A stretch of DNA of 64,000 nucleotides from Synechococcus sp. MU1642 (GCF_020514115.1 NZ_VTKZ01000007.1:1-64000), one strand, 5' to 3'. Positions 7,902 to 15,925 are shown, counted from the first letter of the stretch. A program made the numbers and translations. The notes: generated by a model from the letters alone, not told the origin.

Positions 7902-8423
7902 TTGTCTGTGAATCGAGACTACAAACACAGTTTCTCAAACGAAATCCTATAAGTGAACTCGTCGCGCGCTTATGCGAGCTGCTCGACTGCGAATTCGTGA
8001 GCAATCCTCACCTCACGGATTCGCTCGAGTTGAACTTTAAATCTGAGTTGAATGCTTTGACGCGCCCTTTGCTCGCATAGTTTCCACGCATTCCTTTTCG
8101 GGGCCTAGCTGCCCTAATTGGGCACATGGGTAAAATCCAAACGAACCACTACAACACATCGTCAGACGACGAAAGCTGATGTCATCCGCGAAAGCCATTA
8201 CGAAGGCAGCAGAAAGACAGTCAAAACGGCCTAACGCACAGGCGGGGGGAAGCGTCTCCAGGCCGTCTTCCGCATCGTCTCCCAAGCATCAATGGCGTTG
8301 TGCCGCAGCATCCGCCTACGAGTCATCGGCTCAGGCGGGCGCGACGGAACGTAGCTGTACGTCCTGATGGCTAGCCACTGCGCGTGAACCGCCGCCGATC
8401 AGGCTCGAAAGGAAATTCGAGAC
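7902..8423. other. Interval with no recognised gene
   Basis: About 520 bp with short open frames on both strands but no family motif, ribosome-binding site or repeat that I could recognise. Probably decayed island sequence. Confidence 0.45.
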
Positions 8424-8558
8424 ATGATTGATGCCACCTTGTCAGTCATCATGCGAGAGCATGATGTGGATGAAAGCTTTGTGATTAAGGAAATCAAGGA
8501 TTATCTTTCCGAGACTGATTCTTCCGGCCAGGGAAATAATAGTTTGAAGGTTATTTAA
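8424..8558 (+). CDS. Hypothetical peptide, 44 aa
   Basis: Starts MIDATLSVIMREHDVD at 8424 after a plausible ribosome-binding site (AAAGGAAA). It continues with an amphipathic segment 'FVIKEIKDYLSETDSSG' and ends at TAA 8556-8558. It looks like a small soluble helical protein, but no family is recognised. Its stop overlaps the next short reading frame. Confidence 0.4.
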   Translation: MIDATLSVIMREHDVDESFVIKEIKDYLSETDSSGQGNNSLKVI

Positions 8559-8749
8559 TGCTCCCCAAAACAAGTGTCAAGGAGCGGCGGCTTTGGCTCA
8601 GTAGTGAACATAATTCGTTCGAGAGCGCAAAAAATCAGTGCGATTCGTCTGCCGCCTTGGTCACGGTTGTTGGCGTGCTGGTGGAAGTTCTGGTGATGCT
8701 GTCGCTGGTGGCGATTGCCAAACGGAACCGACGCCTGTTCCCTGCTTGA
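8558..8749 (+). pseudogene. ACR3-type arsenite transporter, C-terminal fragment
   Basis: The last ~35 residues, from about 8645 ('SSAALVTVVGVLVEVLVMLSL' split by position), match the final transmembrane helix and tail of ACR3/ArsB-type arsenite efflux permeases, whose C-terminus reads roughly ALATVVGVLVEVPVMLS. The other nine helices are absent; the first 28 codons are unrelated. ACR3 proteins are normally about 350-400 residues. It is therefore a 3' relic, located directly upstream of a chromate-transporter relic. A small single-helix peptide could still be made. Confidence 0.55.
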
Positions 8750-8762
8750 GAGGAGCAGCGTG

Positions 8763-9155
8763 ATGCCCGCTCCGCTGCAGGTGTTCGTTCAGTTCTTCTT
8801 GTTGGCGCTGACCTCCTTCGGTGGCCCCGTGGCGCAACTCGGTTATTTCCATGAGCGTTTTGTGCAGCGGGAGCGTTGGATCACCGCTGAGGCCTACGCC
8901 GATCTCGTTGGGCTCTGCCAGTTGTTGCCTGGACCCTCGAGTTCCCAGGTAGGCATGGGTCTGGGACTGATTCGGGCCGGGTGGCTTGGCGGGTTGGCCG
9001 CCTGGGCAGGGTTCACCTTGCCTTCGGTTGTGTTGATGCTGCTGGCGGCGTCGCTGCTCTCAGCCCATCCCAGTTGGATCGACGGGGGCTGGGTGCATGG
9101 CTTGATGGTGGCGGCTGCTGTGCTGGTGCTGTTGGTGCCTCGCGTCTGGTTCTGA
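8763..9155 (+). pseudogene. chrA: Chromate transporter ChrA, N-terminal fragment
   Basis: A 130-residue product with the ChrA N-terminal signature ('FLLALTSFGGPVAQLGYFHE') and 'GLCQLLPGPSSSQVGMGLG', followed by two helices. Full-length ChrA has two such halves (about 390-450 residues); here the frame ends after the first half and no second half follows before the next gene at 9221. Short-chain ChrA proteins of about 200 residues exist as pairs, but this is shorter still. Most likely a truncated, inactive relic of a CHR-family chromate efflux pump. Confidence 0.65.
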
Positions 9156-9220
9156 GAGGCGGGGGAGTTCACTTAGCTGCAGTCCCAGAGTTGTAGAAAA
9201 GAAGTACCGAGCCTCGATCC

Positions 9221-9670
9221 ATGCTCCTTCTCGCCAGCCTTAGCGGGCTGCTCTTGGCCGCCGGCTCTTGTGAGTTCCTGATCCCAGTTGGTGGGGACGG
9301 CAATACGACCGTGACCAAGCGAGTGGATCGACCGAAGGTGTCCCCTTTTCTGCTGGCCTTTGGCCGTACGAACTGGAACACGGATTTCGTCGTTGATAAG
9401 CCCTATCGCAGCTACAAGCTGTTCTTCACAGCGCAATCATCAGAACAGGCCACCTACCCAGTTGAGGCTTACCTCAAGTTCAGCGATGGCTCGAACCTCC
9501 AAGTGGTCAATGAATCCATGAAGCCGGCAATCGGTACCGGCAACATGTTTGGCCCTTTCAGATCACCAGGAGGCAAAGCGGTCAGCCAGGTGAATTTCAA
9601 AGTTGGTTCTTCACTAGAACCAGAAGCCTCAGGCTTTAGCTATCGCATTGCAGTGCAGGGCTGCCGGTAA
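9221..9670 (+). CDS. Putative secreted or lipid-anchored hypothetical protein
   Basis: 149 residues starting MLLLASLSGLLLAAGSC, a signal peptide whose 'LLAAGSC' end resembles a lipobox. The remainder is a predicted beta-rich domain ('YRSYKLFFTAQSSEQ', 'EAYLKFSDGSNLQVVN') with Cys-18 and a second Cys near the C-terminus. No named family was recognised. It lies between the chrA relic and a divergent small gene, inside the island. Confidence 0.6.
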   Translation: MLLLASLSGLLLAAGSCEFLIPVGGDGNTTVTKRVDRPKVSPFLLAFGRTNWNTDFVVDKPYRSYKLFFTAQSSEQATYPVEAYLKFSDGSNLQVVNESMKPAIGTGNMFGPFRSPGGKAVSQVNFKVGSSLEPEASGFSYRIAVQGCR

Positions 9671-9681
9671 AAAGGCTTTCC

Positions 9682-9882
9682 TCAGGAGGAAAAGACCTCT
9701 TTCTCTAGAGCGTCGAGGCGTCTGAGCACGTCTTTCATCACGCCTTTGGCGCGAGGGTCCAGGGTCTGGATTTGATCGGTGAGGGATCCGTCTGCTGAGG
9801 CACCTGGCAGGCAGCTGAGAACGCAGCCACGGATGTAGACGGAGACGTTGGTGCCGCGTGCAGCGAGATACAGATCTCTCAC
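9682..9882 (-). CDS. Hypothetical small protein, 66 aa
   Basis: Starts with GTG at 9882 (MRDLYLAARGTNVSV). The C-terminal half is a helical segment 'VMKDVLRRLDALEKEVF'; the middle holds two cysteines. The product is convergent with the gene at 9221 and overlaps the 5' end of the primase-like gene on the other strand by about 25 bp. No family recognised. Confidence 0.5.
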   Translation of the reverse strand: MRDLYLAARGTNVSVYIRGCVLSCLPGASADGSLTDQIQTLDPRAKGVMKDVLRRLDALEKEVFSS

Positions 9883-10463
9883 GGTTCAAGCTGCTTTTCG
9901 CTCCTAGCCCGGCGCAGGTTGACCAGGCGATTGATCAAGGGCTGACCGCCGGACATTTCCATTTCAACGAGAGCACCGGAGCGGGCGAGCAGCTCGAGCA
10001 GTTTTTCTCTCCTGGACGGCAGGTGATCGTGCTGGGAAAACACTGGTCGTCAGGCGGCCACTACTACTGGCCTGATAGCAGCGGCCCTGAGGCGTTGTCA
10101 GCTCCACCCAATTTCTGGTGGGACACCGTTCTTCAGCTGGCCATCGACAACCACCAAACGTCAGTTCCAAAGCACCGCACCGTGAGCACCGGGCGCAGTG
10201 ATTGGCATCGGCTCGACGATTGCCCGGTATGCCATCGCAATTCGAATGTCATCTGCGCGCTGCACCGCGACGGCAGAACTTTGCGCTGCTTTCACGGCCA
10301 AACATTCGCGCCGCCGCTGGAACTGAAAAAGGGTCAGCTCGCCCCCGGCACCCAGTGGGCTTTTTCAAAAACTCAGCAGGTGGATTTCGGGACCTTCTCG
10401 GTCTTCGCCCTGCACCAACCCAACAACCATCAACGACTCCGGGAGTGGCTGCGGAATGGCTGA
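9858..10463 (+). CDS. Phage/satellite-type primase fragment with zinc-binding motif
   Basis: 201 residues. The C-terminal half carries a primase-like zinc motif: 'DDCPVCHRNSNVICALHRDG' followed by 'TLRCFHGQTFAPP', i.e. CPVC plus a later C-x-H cluster. The upstream part ('SPGRQVIVLGKHWSSGG') is loosely like phage primase or primase-polymerase modules. No proper N-terminus is visible, and the first codons overlap a gene on the other strand, so it may be a 5'-truncated gene. It ends with ATGGCTGA, where the stop overlaps the start of the VirE-like gene, a typical coupled arrangement for primase/helicase pairs of mobile elements. Confidence 0.6.
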   Translation: MQRDTDLSRFKLLFAPSPAQVDQAIDQGLTAGHFHFNESTGAGEQLEQFFSPGRQVIVLGKHWSSGGHYYWPDSSGPEALSAPPNFWWDTVLQLAIDNHQTSVPKHRTVSTGRSDWHRLDDCPVCHRNSNVICALHRDGRTLRCFHGQTFAPPLELKKGQLAPGTQWAFSKTQQVDFGTFSVFALHQPNNHQRLREWLRNG

Positions 10464-12089
10464 ACAGATCGTCAAAGTCAGCCTGCTGCCTGAAGGCTGG
10501 AACACCTTTATCGACAGGGATGGCAAGGAACAGCGCATCAGGCTGGCGCTCGAGTTTGGGGACCTTTCGGTCCTGCTGAAGAAAGCCCTCAAAAAGCGAT
10601 GGCGCTTCAACCTGCTCACCAAAAAGATCGAGCTGGATGGTGTCGCCGTTCCGGTTGCCGAGATCGACCAGTTGTATGTCGCGCTCTCGGAGCGTGGATA
10701 CAAGATCGATCAGAGCAAGGCCAAGGCCGCTGCCAAAACAGCGGCCATGGCCAACGCGTTCCATCCAGTCACGGATTATCTGAACAAGGTGGCGAGCGAT
10801 GGCGGCATCGCAGCCGTCGACCTCAACAGCGTGGCCAGCACCTACTGGAACACCACCGACCCGCTGTACGACGCGATGGTGAAAGCCACGCTGATCGGCG
10901 CTGTCCGCCGCATCTTTGAACCGGGCTGCTCACGCCGCAACGTCCTGGTTTTCCAAGGCGGGCAGGACATTGGGAAGAGCCAGGGAATCATCGTTCTCGC
11001 CAGCCCTGCGTGGCACTCCGACACCCATCAGGAGAACCACAAGGACTTCCTGATGGCGATCCACGGTTGCTGGATTTTTGAACTCGCTGAACTCGACAGC
11101 ATCGTTTCCAAGAAGCAGGCCGGAACGCTCAAGAACGACATCTCCTCCCCGAAGGACTACATCCGCGTTCCGTACGGCAGCTCCCATGACTGGTTCGCTC
11201 GGCAGAGCGTCTTCATGGGCACAAGCAACCGCACTGATTTCCTGCGCGACGAAACGGGCTCATCTCGGTTCTGGGTGGTCCAGCTTCCGCACGATGCGGA
11301 CGCTGGGTTCGTCATTGATCTGAAAAGGCTCCTGAGGGATCGGGACGGAATTTGGAAGGCCGCCGTTGAGGCGTACCGGCGAGGCGAATCGGACAGGCTG
11401 ACCTTCGAGGAGCAGGCCGAATCCAACCGGCGCAATCTCAACTTCGAGGTGGATCACCCCTGGGAGGACACCACTGCTGAATGGTTGGAAAAGCTCCCGA
11501 CCCTTGGGAGCGCCCAGACCCTTTCACCAGCGAGGAGTGCTTCTACCTCTCCGGTTGCGCTGGCAATCCGATCGAATGGCGACACGCCCGAGCCGATGAC
11601 TTCTTCAAGCCGTTGGATCAAAAAGTCGCCGTCGAGGTGGGCAAGATCCTGCGCCGCCTGGGATACGAGAAGGACAACCATCAAAGCAGCAGCAAAAGCG
11701 GGAAGAAACGGCGGTGGCGACCCTCAGGTGCCTCACGTCGGCGCACCACACCTGAGGCGGGCCAAACCCCAGCAAGCGACAGCGATGCGGGCGAAGCGTC
11801 TCAGGTCTCAACTTCTTTTCATCAAAAAGATCTGAACCAAGGGGAGCCCGTGGCTGCCGCAGCAACTGTTGGGAAAACACCTGAGAGATCTGAGAGGCGC
11901 CGCCACCGCATCCCGCAGCTCGAGTTCCCCGATGCGCCGTTTTTCGGCCGACCGTCTCCCAATACAGGAGATGGTTTCGCCCCCACAAAGTCAGATCGCC
12001 AAAGAATTTCGCGGAGCAGCCGATCAGGCACATGCTCCAACCTGTACTCCAAACCCCCGAGACAGTGGCTGGCGCAGGCTGTGAACTGA
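10456..12089 (+). pseudogene. VirE-family P-loop helicase-like protein, frameshifted
   Basis: Residues about 165-174 form a Walker A motif (GGQDIGKS). These are followed by 'WIFELAELDSIVSKKQ', 'VFMGTSNRTDFLRDETGS' and 'RFWVV', the signature series of virulence-associated E (VirE) phage helicases. At about 11495-11502 (CTCCCGACCC) the frame is lost by one base. The family's C-terminal winged-helix region continues in another frame ('DPWERPDPFTSEECF', 'VAVEVGKILRRLGYEKDN') to the stop at 12089. In the unshifted frame translation would run on to 11835 with Arg/Ser-rich nonsense. The lesion is a one-base deletion, a sequencing error, or less likely programmed frameshifting. Confidence 0.75.
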
Positions 12090-12212
12090 CCTGACTTCGT
12101 GTTCGCTCGGGAGGCTCCCAAGAGCTGTCAAAACCGCATAAGGCTCAGAGGTAAAGCTTGTGGAGCTGGTTGATTCATTTGGCACAACAGAAGCAGAAGA
12201 GGGCCTCTAGGG

Positions 12213-12231
12213 TTGTTAAGCTTTTTAACAA
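12213..12231. promoter_or_regulatory. Inverted repeat at the HLIP gene start
   Basis: TTGTTAA/TTAACAA around a 5-base spacer, ending 4 bases before the HLIP start codon at 12236. No Shine-Dalgarno sequence is visible, so a hairpin here could control translation, or the repeat could be an operator. Confidence 0.4.
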
Positions 12232-12235
12232 TGCT

Positions 12236-12370
12236 ATGGACAGCAAGTTCGGCTTCTCGTCTTTCGCTGAAACCTGGAATGGCCGCCTGGCAATGATGGG
12301 GTTCATCATTGGCCTTGGCACTGAGCTACTCACCGGTCAAGGGATCCTTTCTCAGATCGGGATGGGTTGA
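12236..12370 (+). CDS. hli: High-light-inducible protein (HLIP/Scp)
   Basis: A 44-residue single-helix chlorophyll-binding protein. 'FAETWNGRLAMMGFIIGLGTELLTG' in two parts shows the ExxNGRxAMxGF motif of the Lhc/HLIP superfamily, with Glu and Asn as chlorophyll ligands. HLIPs sit in the thylakoid membrane, associate with photosystem II or chlorophyll synthase, and protect against excess light. The ATG at 12236 (MDSKFGFSSF) is chosen; upstream in-frame codons to 12158 are not HLIP-like. The stop overlaps the next start (TGATG), indicating translational coupling. It lies inside the island, typical for mobile hli genes of picocyanobacteria and cyanophages. Confidence 0.88.
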   Translation: MDSKFGFSSFAETWNGRLAMMGFIIGLGTELLTGQGILSQIGMG

Positions 12371-12516
12371 TGCCCAAAGAGGAAATTGATGTCTGGGTAC
12401 CCGAAACACGTCTTGGGTACTTCAAGCTCTTTTACTTCGGGATGCTTGTGGCAGCTATTTGCGTCGGTGGGAACACAGCACTTGGCTCCCTTTGGCCAAC
12501 CATGGCTGTTGGATAA
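12370..12516 (+). CDS. Small membrane protein coupled to HLIP, 48 aa
   Basis: Starts at the ATG overlapping the HLIP stop. The sequence MPKEEIDVWVPETRLG leads into one transmembrane helix ('LFYFGMLVAAICVGG') and a short tail ending MAVG. Tight coupling suggests that the two peptides act together, for instance as partners in a membrane complex. No family was recognised. Confidence 0.65.
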   Translation: MPKEEIDVWVPETRLGYFKLFYFGMLVAAICVGGNTALGSLWPTMAVG

Positions 12517-12590
12517 TGATCCGAGAGCTGACACCTGTTTTCTGTTGGAGGTATCGACTAGTCCTCAATAGACATCACAACAATGCCGCT

Positions 12591-12800
12591 GCTCATTTGA
12601 AACTGCTCTTGGCAACATCTAAAGCACGAACATCCGACCTACATTTCATACTTTGTTCGGAAGTTTCAGTCGCATGGGCCTTCCATCCAATGGTTTCTCC
12701 AATAACCATTGGGCGCTGAGTGTCAGCGTTACCATCCCGCGCCGACACAGCAAGCAACGGCCTGGCTCCTCTTATGAAGGGGAGGAGTCAGATCAGCGTT
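12591..12800 (+). repeat. Multi-hairpin island repeat, unit A
   Basis: Contains a GGAAG...CTTCC stem (12659-12684), the CCAATGG/CCATTGG hairpin (12687-12712), GCGCTGA (12713-12719), and a closing GGAGTCAG...TCAGCG arm (to 12798). An extra ~45-bp hairpin insert (GTGTC...GACAC) lies before GGCTCC; only unit F shares it. Confidence 0.8.
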
Positions 12801-12822
12801 TTCAGTTGCCGAAACCTTTCAG

Positions 12823-12998
12823 CGACTCATTTGGTCGCCGCTGTCGCCTCATTGGAACTGCACTGAACGCCTGGCAGAGGCGATCATTTCTTCGGAGGTT
12901 CCTTTGCTGGGCACTTCCACCCAATGGTTAGGCAATGCCATTGGGCGCTGGAGCGACCTGACTCCCTTTCTTTCCGGTCGGGGGGTCAGTTCAGCGTT
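12823..12998 (+). repeat. Multi-hairpin island repeat, unit B
   Basis: Clear example of the full module order. Stem 0 is TCGCCTC/GAGGCGA (12844-12850, 12877-12883), stem I is GGAGG/CTTCC, stem II is CCAATGG/CCATTGG (12921-12944), and stem III has inner arms CTGACTCC/GGGGTCAG with CGCTG/CAGCG outside. Ends in GCGTT at 12998. Confidence 0.85.
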
Positions 12999-13027
12999 AA
13001 AAAGCCTTCAAGACCGCCTTATCGCCT

Positions 13028-13221
13028 GTGTCGACTCCTAAAGAACTCCAACGCGTGAGCTTCTGAACTACACGAAAGCCAACGGAGATGAGCTGGTTGG
13101 GCTCGCCGTAGAACTAGCTGAAGACCCCAGTGGAGGCGTTCAAGTAAGAGTGCTTATGGATTCAAATGTCGTTAGCGGGGTAACAGTGGTCCCCCTGCAA
13201 CAAGGCGGCTGCTGCGACTAA
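13028..13221 (+). pseudogene. Frame-broken small protein with Cys-Cys tail
   Basis: A first short frame starts with GTG at 13028 (VSTPKELQRV) and stops at 13066. An overlapping frame continues with 'ELLNYTKANGDELVGLAVEL' and ends 'QQGGCCD' at TAA 13219-13221. Joined by one base change they would form a ~63-residue protein. The layout (helical acidic leader, Gly-rich C-terminal core with cysteines) is vaguely like RiPP precursors of the Nif11/nitrile-hydratase-leader type, but no maturation enzyme is nearby. Low-confidence interpretation; the stop abuts the metallothionein stop. Confidence 0.35.
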
Positions 13222-13380
13222 TCAGCAGCAACCACAACTAGAGCAACATTGCTCATCACCGGCATGACCATCAGCACATGGCTGAGAGCAGTAAATCTTG
13301 CCTTCTTTCTCGATGGCTTTTTCCGGATTAACGCTGCAGCCACAGGGTTCACATGCGCATGGGTGGTTGGTGGTTTGCAT
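13222..13380 (-). CDS. smtA: Metallothionein, SmtA-like
   Basis: A 52-residue Cys-rich protein with 11 cysteines: 'CACEPCGC' near the N-terminus, 'KIYCSQPCADGHAG' in the middle and 'QCCSSCGCC' at the end. The CACEPCxC and YYCSxxCADGH-type motifs are those of cyanobacterial metallothioneins (SmtA/BmtA), which bind zinc and cadmium in a Zn4 cluster through Cys and two His; the His in CADGH is present. It acts in the cytosol in metal storage and detoxification. No SmtB-type repressor gene is visible next to it. It sits in the island with remnants of metal and metalloid efflux genes. Confidence 0.88.
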   Translation of the reverse strand: MQTTNHPCACEPCGCSVNPEKAIEKEGKIYCSQPCADGHAGDEQCCSSCGCC

Positions 13381-13495
13381 GGCGTTGACAAAGTATTCCC
13401 ACCTTTATAGATCAAAAATCAATCGACGCATCCCTCAAACATATTCATAGTATCGTATTTCTTCAATCAAGGAAGAGCCAAAGTATTCAGATAGT

Positions 13496-13822
13496 TCATA
13501 TCTCTACGCCGTCATCACGATGCTCAAAGTCTACCCAATGAATACAATCAACAGGGCAGGTATCAATCGCCTCCTGGATTCGATCTATTGAATCGCCATC
13601 TTGTCGCACAGCACGGCAGCGACCTGTTTCTGGGACCATAACAAAAGTATTAGACGCCACATGTGCACAGTAACGACAACCAATGCAATCAGACTCGTCA
13701 ACCCAAACTGCTTTTTCACGCAATGCTCCGCCCAAAGATGGCTCTAGCCCAGTGCGAAGACCACTGCAATTACCTGATTTAGGCGAGAAAGCTGCCCCAA
13801 CTGATTTTTCCGAAATGTACAT
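13496..13822 (-). CDS. [4Fe-4S] ferredoxin
   Basis: A 108-residue protein with one cluster-binding set: 'CIGCRYCAHVASNTF' supplies CxxCxxC and 'CPVDCIHW' supplies the distal Cys-Pro. This layout is that of the cyanobacterial/plant bacterial-type ferredoxins, sometimes fused to J-domains in plants. The N-terminal ~40 residues are an extension. Start chosen at ATG 13822 (MYISEKSVG); ATG 13840 would add six residues. It begins 8-26 bp after the CpcL-type linker gene on the same strand, so the two form an operon. It is probably a soluble electron carrier acting near the membrane complex organised by the linker (inference). Confidence 0.85.
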   Translation of the reverse strand: MYISEKSVGAAFSPKSGNCSGLRTGLEPSLGGALREKAVWVDESDCIGCRYCAHVASNTFVMVPETGRCRAVRQDGDSIDRIQEAIDTCPVDCIHWVDFEHRDDGVEI

Positions 13823-13848
13823 AATTCTGGTTTGACACAATCTCTAGC

Positions 13849-14595
13849 TCAAATCGTGAACATCTGGCGGAAGACTAAAAGAATCAAGGAAACACTTCCA
13901 ATGCCTAAAACAAACAAGAAAACAAACCAGAGTTTAAAAAGACGACCCTCAGGCTTTTCATAAATCAGACGGGATACCGTCATTGGCCGACTGATTTTAT
14001 TGAGGGCATCTACAGAGATCATTAATCCGTCACGAATCAGTCGATCACGCCAACTTTCTCCATAGCGAGGAAGTCGCTGGTAGATAGGCATCTCTCCTTG
14101 AGAGCGTCCTGGCAAAATACGATTTACTTGATCGGGGATTCCATCAATTCCAAATCTCTCAAAATACTCAGGAGATTCCAAGATGTCATCAACAAAAGCT
14201 GCAAATCCCTGTTCGGCAATAACAATGGACCAAGATTTTACTTCATCTAGTCCGTAAACAGGACGACCAAGGACACGGCCTATGACCTGCTCAACTACTC
14301 GATCGTTCCCATTGCATTCGACGTAGCCCCTATAAAAACGATCCGAAAGTAGAAGTCCTCTTATAAAATCTCTTACGGTGATAGAACCTGACCTAAGCTG
14401 TGATTCTAAAAATCGATCACGATCACATCTCATTGCATGAAAATATATCTGCCGATAACACCTTTCAATTATTTCTGACGACAAATCAGGTGCTCGATCC
14501 AAACAGGGTTGACGAGAAGCTGATATTGAGTCAACTCGAGAGTTTTGACTTGATGGCTTGAATGGCAAGCGAGCCCTGGCAGAAAGGGAGGCCAA
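13849..14595 (-). CDS. cpcL: Phycobilisome linker with C-terminal membrane anchor (CpcL/CpcG2-like)
   Basis: 248 residues. The first ~170 form a phycobilisome linker (Pfam00427-type) domain: 'CYRQIYFHAMRCDRD', 'ESQLRSGSITVRDFIRGL', 'RFYRGYVECNGNDRVVEQVIGRVLGRP' in pieces. A basic stretch is followed by a strongly hydrophobic C-terminal helix, 'LWFVFLFVLGIGSVSLILLV', ending at MFTI. CpcG-type rod-core linkers lack this helix, whereas CpcL-type linkers use it to anchor rod-only phycobilisomes to the thylakoid near photosystem I. Start at 14595 (MASLSARARL). The downstream ferredoxin gene is in the same operon. The membrane anchor is seen directly; PSI association is inferred from the family. 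Confidence 0.85.
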   Translation of the reverse strand: MASLSARARLPFKPSSQNSRVDSISASRQPCLDRAPDLSSEIIERCYRQIYFHAMRCDRDRFLESQLRSGSITVRDFIRGLLLSDRFYRGYVECNGNDRVVEQVIGRVLGRPVYGLDEVKSWSIVIAEQGFAAFVDDILESPEYFERFGIDGIPDQVNRILPGRSQGEMPIYQRLPRYGESWRDRLIRDGLMISVDALNKISRPMTVSRLIYEKPEGRLFKLWFVFLFVLGIGSVSLILLVFRQMFTI

Positions 14596-14800
14596 TTAAT
14601 CTGAAGTGATATTGCATTATTAAAGACATTAAAAAATTACTGGCAAAAACAATGAATACCTCTATCGAAGATAATCAAGACACCCCGCGATTGCAAAAGG
14701 CATATTATAAAGACCATTTGATACCACATTAGGTAGTTTTTAAACGTCCAATGTGGCAACGCTCTTTAATGATGGTTTTGATCATCACGGCAAATTGGCT

Positions 14801-15160
14801 ATGGCGTTGAGCGAATTTGAAATTGTGATAGGTGGGCTTACTTCAATTCCAGTTGTGGGTGGACTAATCTTTCTTGGATATAAGTCTTTAGGCGAAAGTT
14901 CTTTAGATACAAGCAAACTTAAACCCAAAAAAAAGACAGCAGTCGCAAAGGGAACACCCACACCTGACAAGAAAGACCCTGGAGCAAAAAGCCAAAAGAT
15001 AGAGAAAAATATTAATACGACTAGCACTAACAAAGAAGAAGCTTCTGCGGGAGAACAGCCAAAGCCAGCTAAGGAGAAAACTTCAATATCAAGCAAAAAT
15101 CAGCCTGAAGACAAATCAAAAGTGATGCCACCAAATCAAACAACCAAACTGGAAAAGTAG
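14801..15160 (+). CDS. Membrane-anchored Lys-rich hypothetical protein
   Basis: 119 residues from ATG 14801 (MALSEFEIVIGG). One transmembrane helix at residues ~5-28 ('GGLTSIPVVGGLIFLGYKSL') precedes a long, charged, low-complexity tail rich in Lys, Pro, Ser and Thr ('KLKPKKKTAVAKGTPTPDKK'). The tail is probably disordered and cytoplasmic. A GTG at 14753 could extend it by 16 residues. The gene is divergent from cpcL. Codon use is AT-rich like the rest of the island. No family recognised. Confidence 0.6.
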   Translation: MALSEFEIVIGGLTSIPVVGGLIFLGYKSLGESSLDTSKLKPKKKTAVAKGTPTPDKKDPGAKSQKIEKNINTTSTNKEEASAGEQPKPAKEKTSISSKNQPEDKSKVMPPNQTTKLEK

Positions 15161-15426
15161 GAGATATCAATAAAGCCAAGCAGGAAAACATGTAGATAAT
15201 ATGTCTGATCAAGCCAAGCCTTCTCTGCTTAATATGAGTAGCGATTCAGGCTGCCAGTAGAAGCATAAAATATACGATCTGCATGTAACAAGATAAGCAT
15301 TCAGTCTCCATTATTACTACCCAATGAGATCGATATTCACCTTGTAAAAGCAGCATCGAGGACATGAATTGCTATCAAATTATTTCATGAGGAAGCCGGA
15401 GCCAACGAAGATATGATTTTATACTA

Positions 15427-15795
15427 ATGGACATTCTCAATGTTCTTGTTGGCGTTACCGCGATCTTCTGGATTGCCGCTGGAATCAAAACACATAGCGA
15501 TTGGATTCAATCGATCTTTGTCAATGAGAGCAAAAAAATCCGGCAACAAATAGAAATAATTAGTGAGTTTGGCTACGGAGCACTCAACACACGCAACACA
15601 CTTGAGGTCAAGAAAGGACTGGTCTTTGCCTATTGGGACAAGCCCCTTGGAAAACAAAAAAACGAGGGGACTCCTGAACAAATGCAAAGTCCACTCATTT
15701 TTCAGCTGGTATCACTAAACCTTATTGCTTGCACATCAATTGCATTATTAATAGTTCTGGGCAGAGGTCTTTTCTCAATACTAGGTCTGATTTAA
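15427..15795 (+). CDS. Hypothetical two-helix membrane protein, 122 aa
   Basis: Begins MDILNVLVGVTAIFWIAAG, a hydrophobic helix, and ends with a second one ('VSLNLIACTSIALLIVLG'). The central ~60 residues are charged and amphipathic ('NESKKIRQQIEIISEFGYG'), presumably a soluble loop. Start ATG at 15427 lies in AT-rich sequence. No domain recognised. The 265 bp upstream (15161-15426) shows no gene. Confidence 0.6.
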   Translation: MDILNVLVGVTAIFWIAAGIKTHSDWIQSIFVNESKKIRQQIEIISEFGYGALNTRNTLEVKKGLVFAYWDKPLGKQKNEGTPEQMQSPLIFQLVSLNLIACTSIALLIVLGRGLFSILGLI

Positions 15796-15925
15796 ACGCA
15801 CCTAAACTTTAACTGAAGTCTTAGACCTACTAATAGTTCTAACGCTCGATGACCACAGGTCAAAGCGAATAATGATGTCTCACTTTGTCTAGGGCATAGT
15901 ACCAAACATTCCACAACATATCTGG

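Noticed and set aside
7802-8080. 92-codon plus-strand reading frame
   Set aside because: It runs through the strong 18-bp hairpin at 7862-7901 and has no recognisable motif or good ribosome-binding site.
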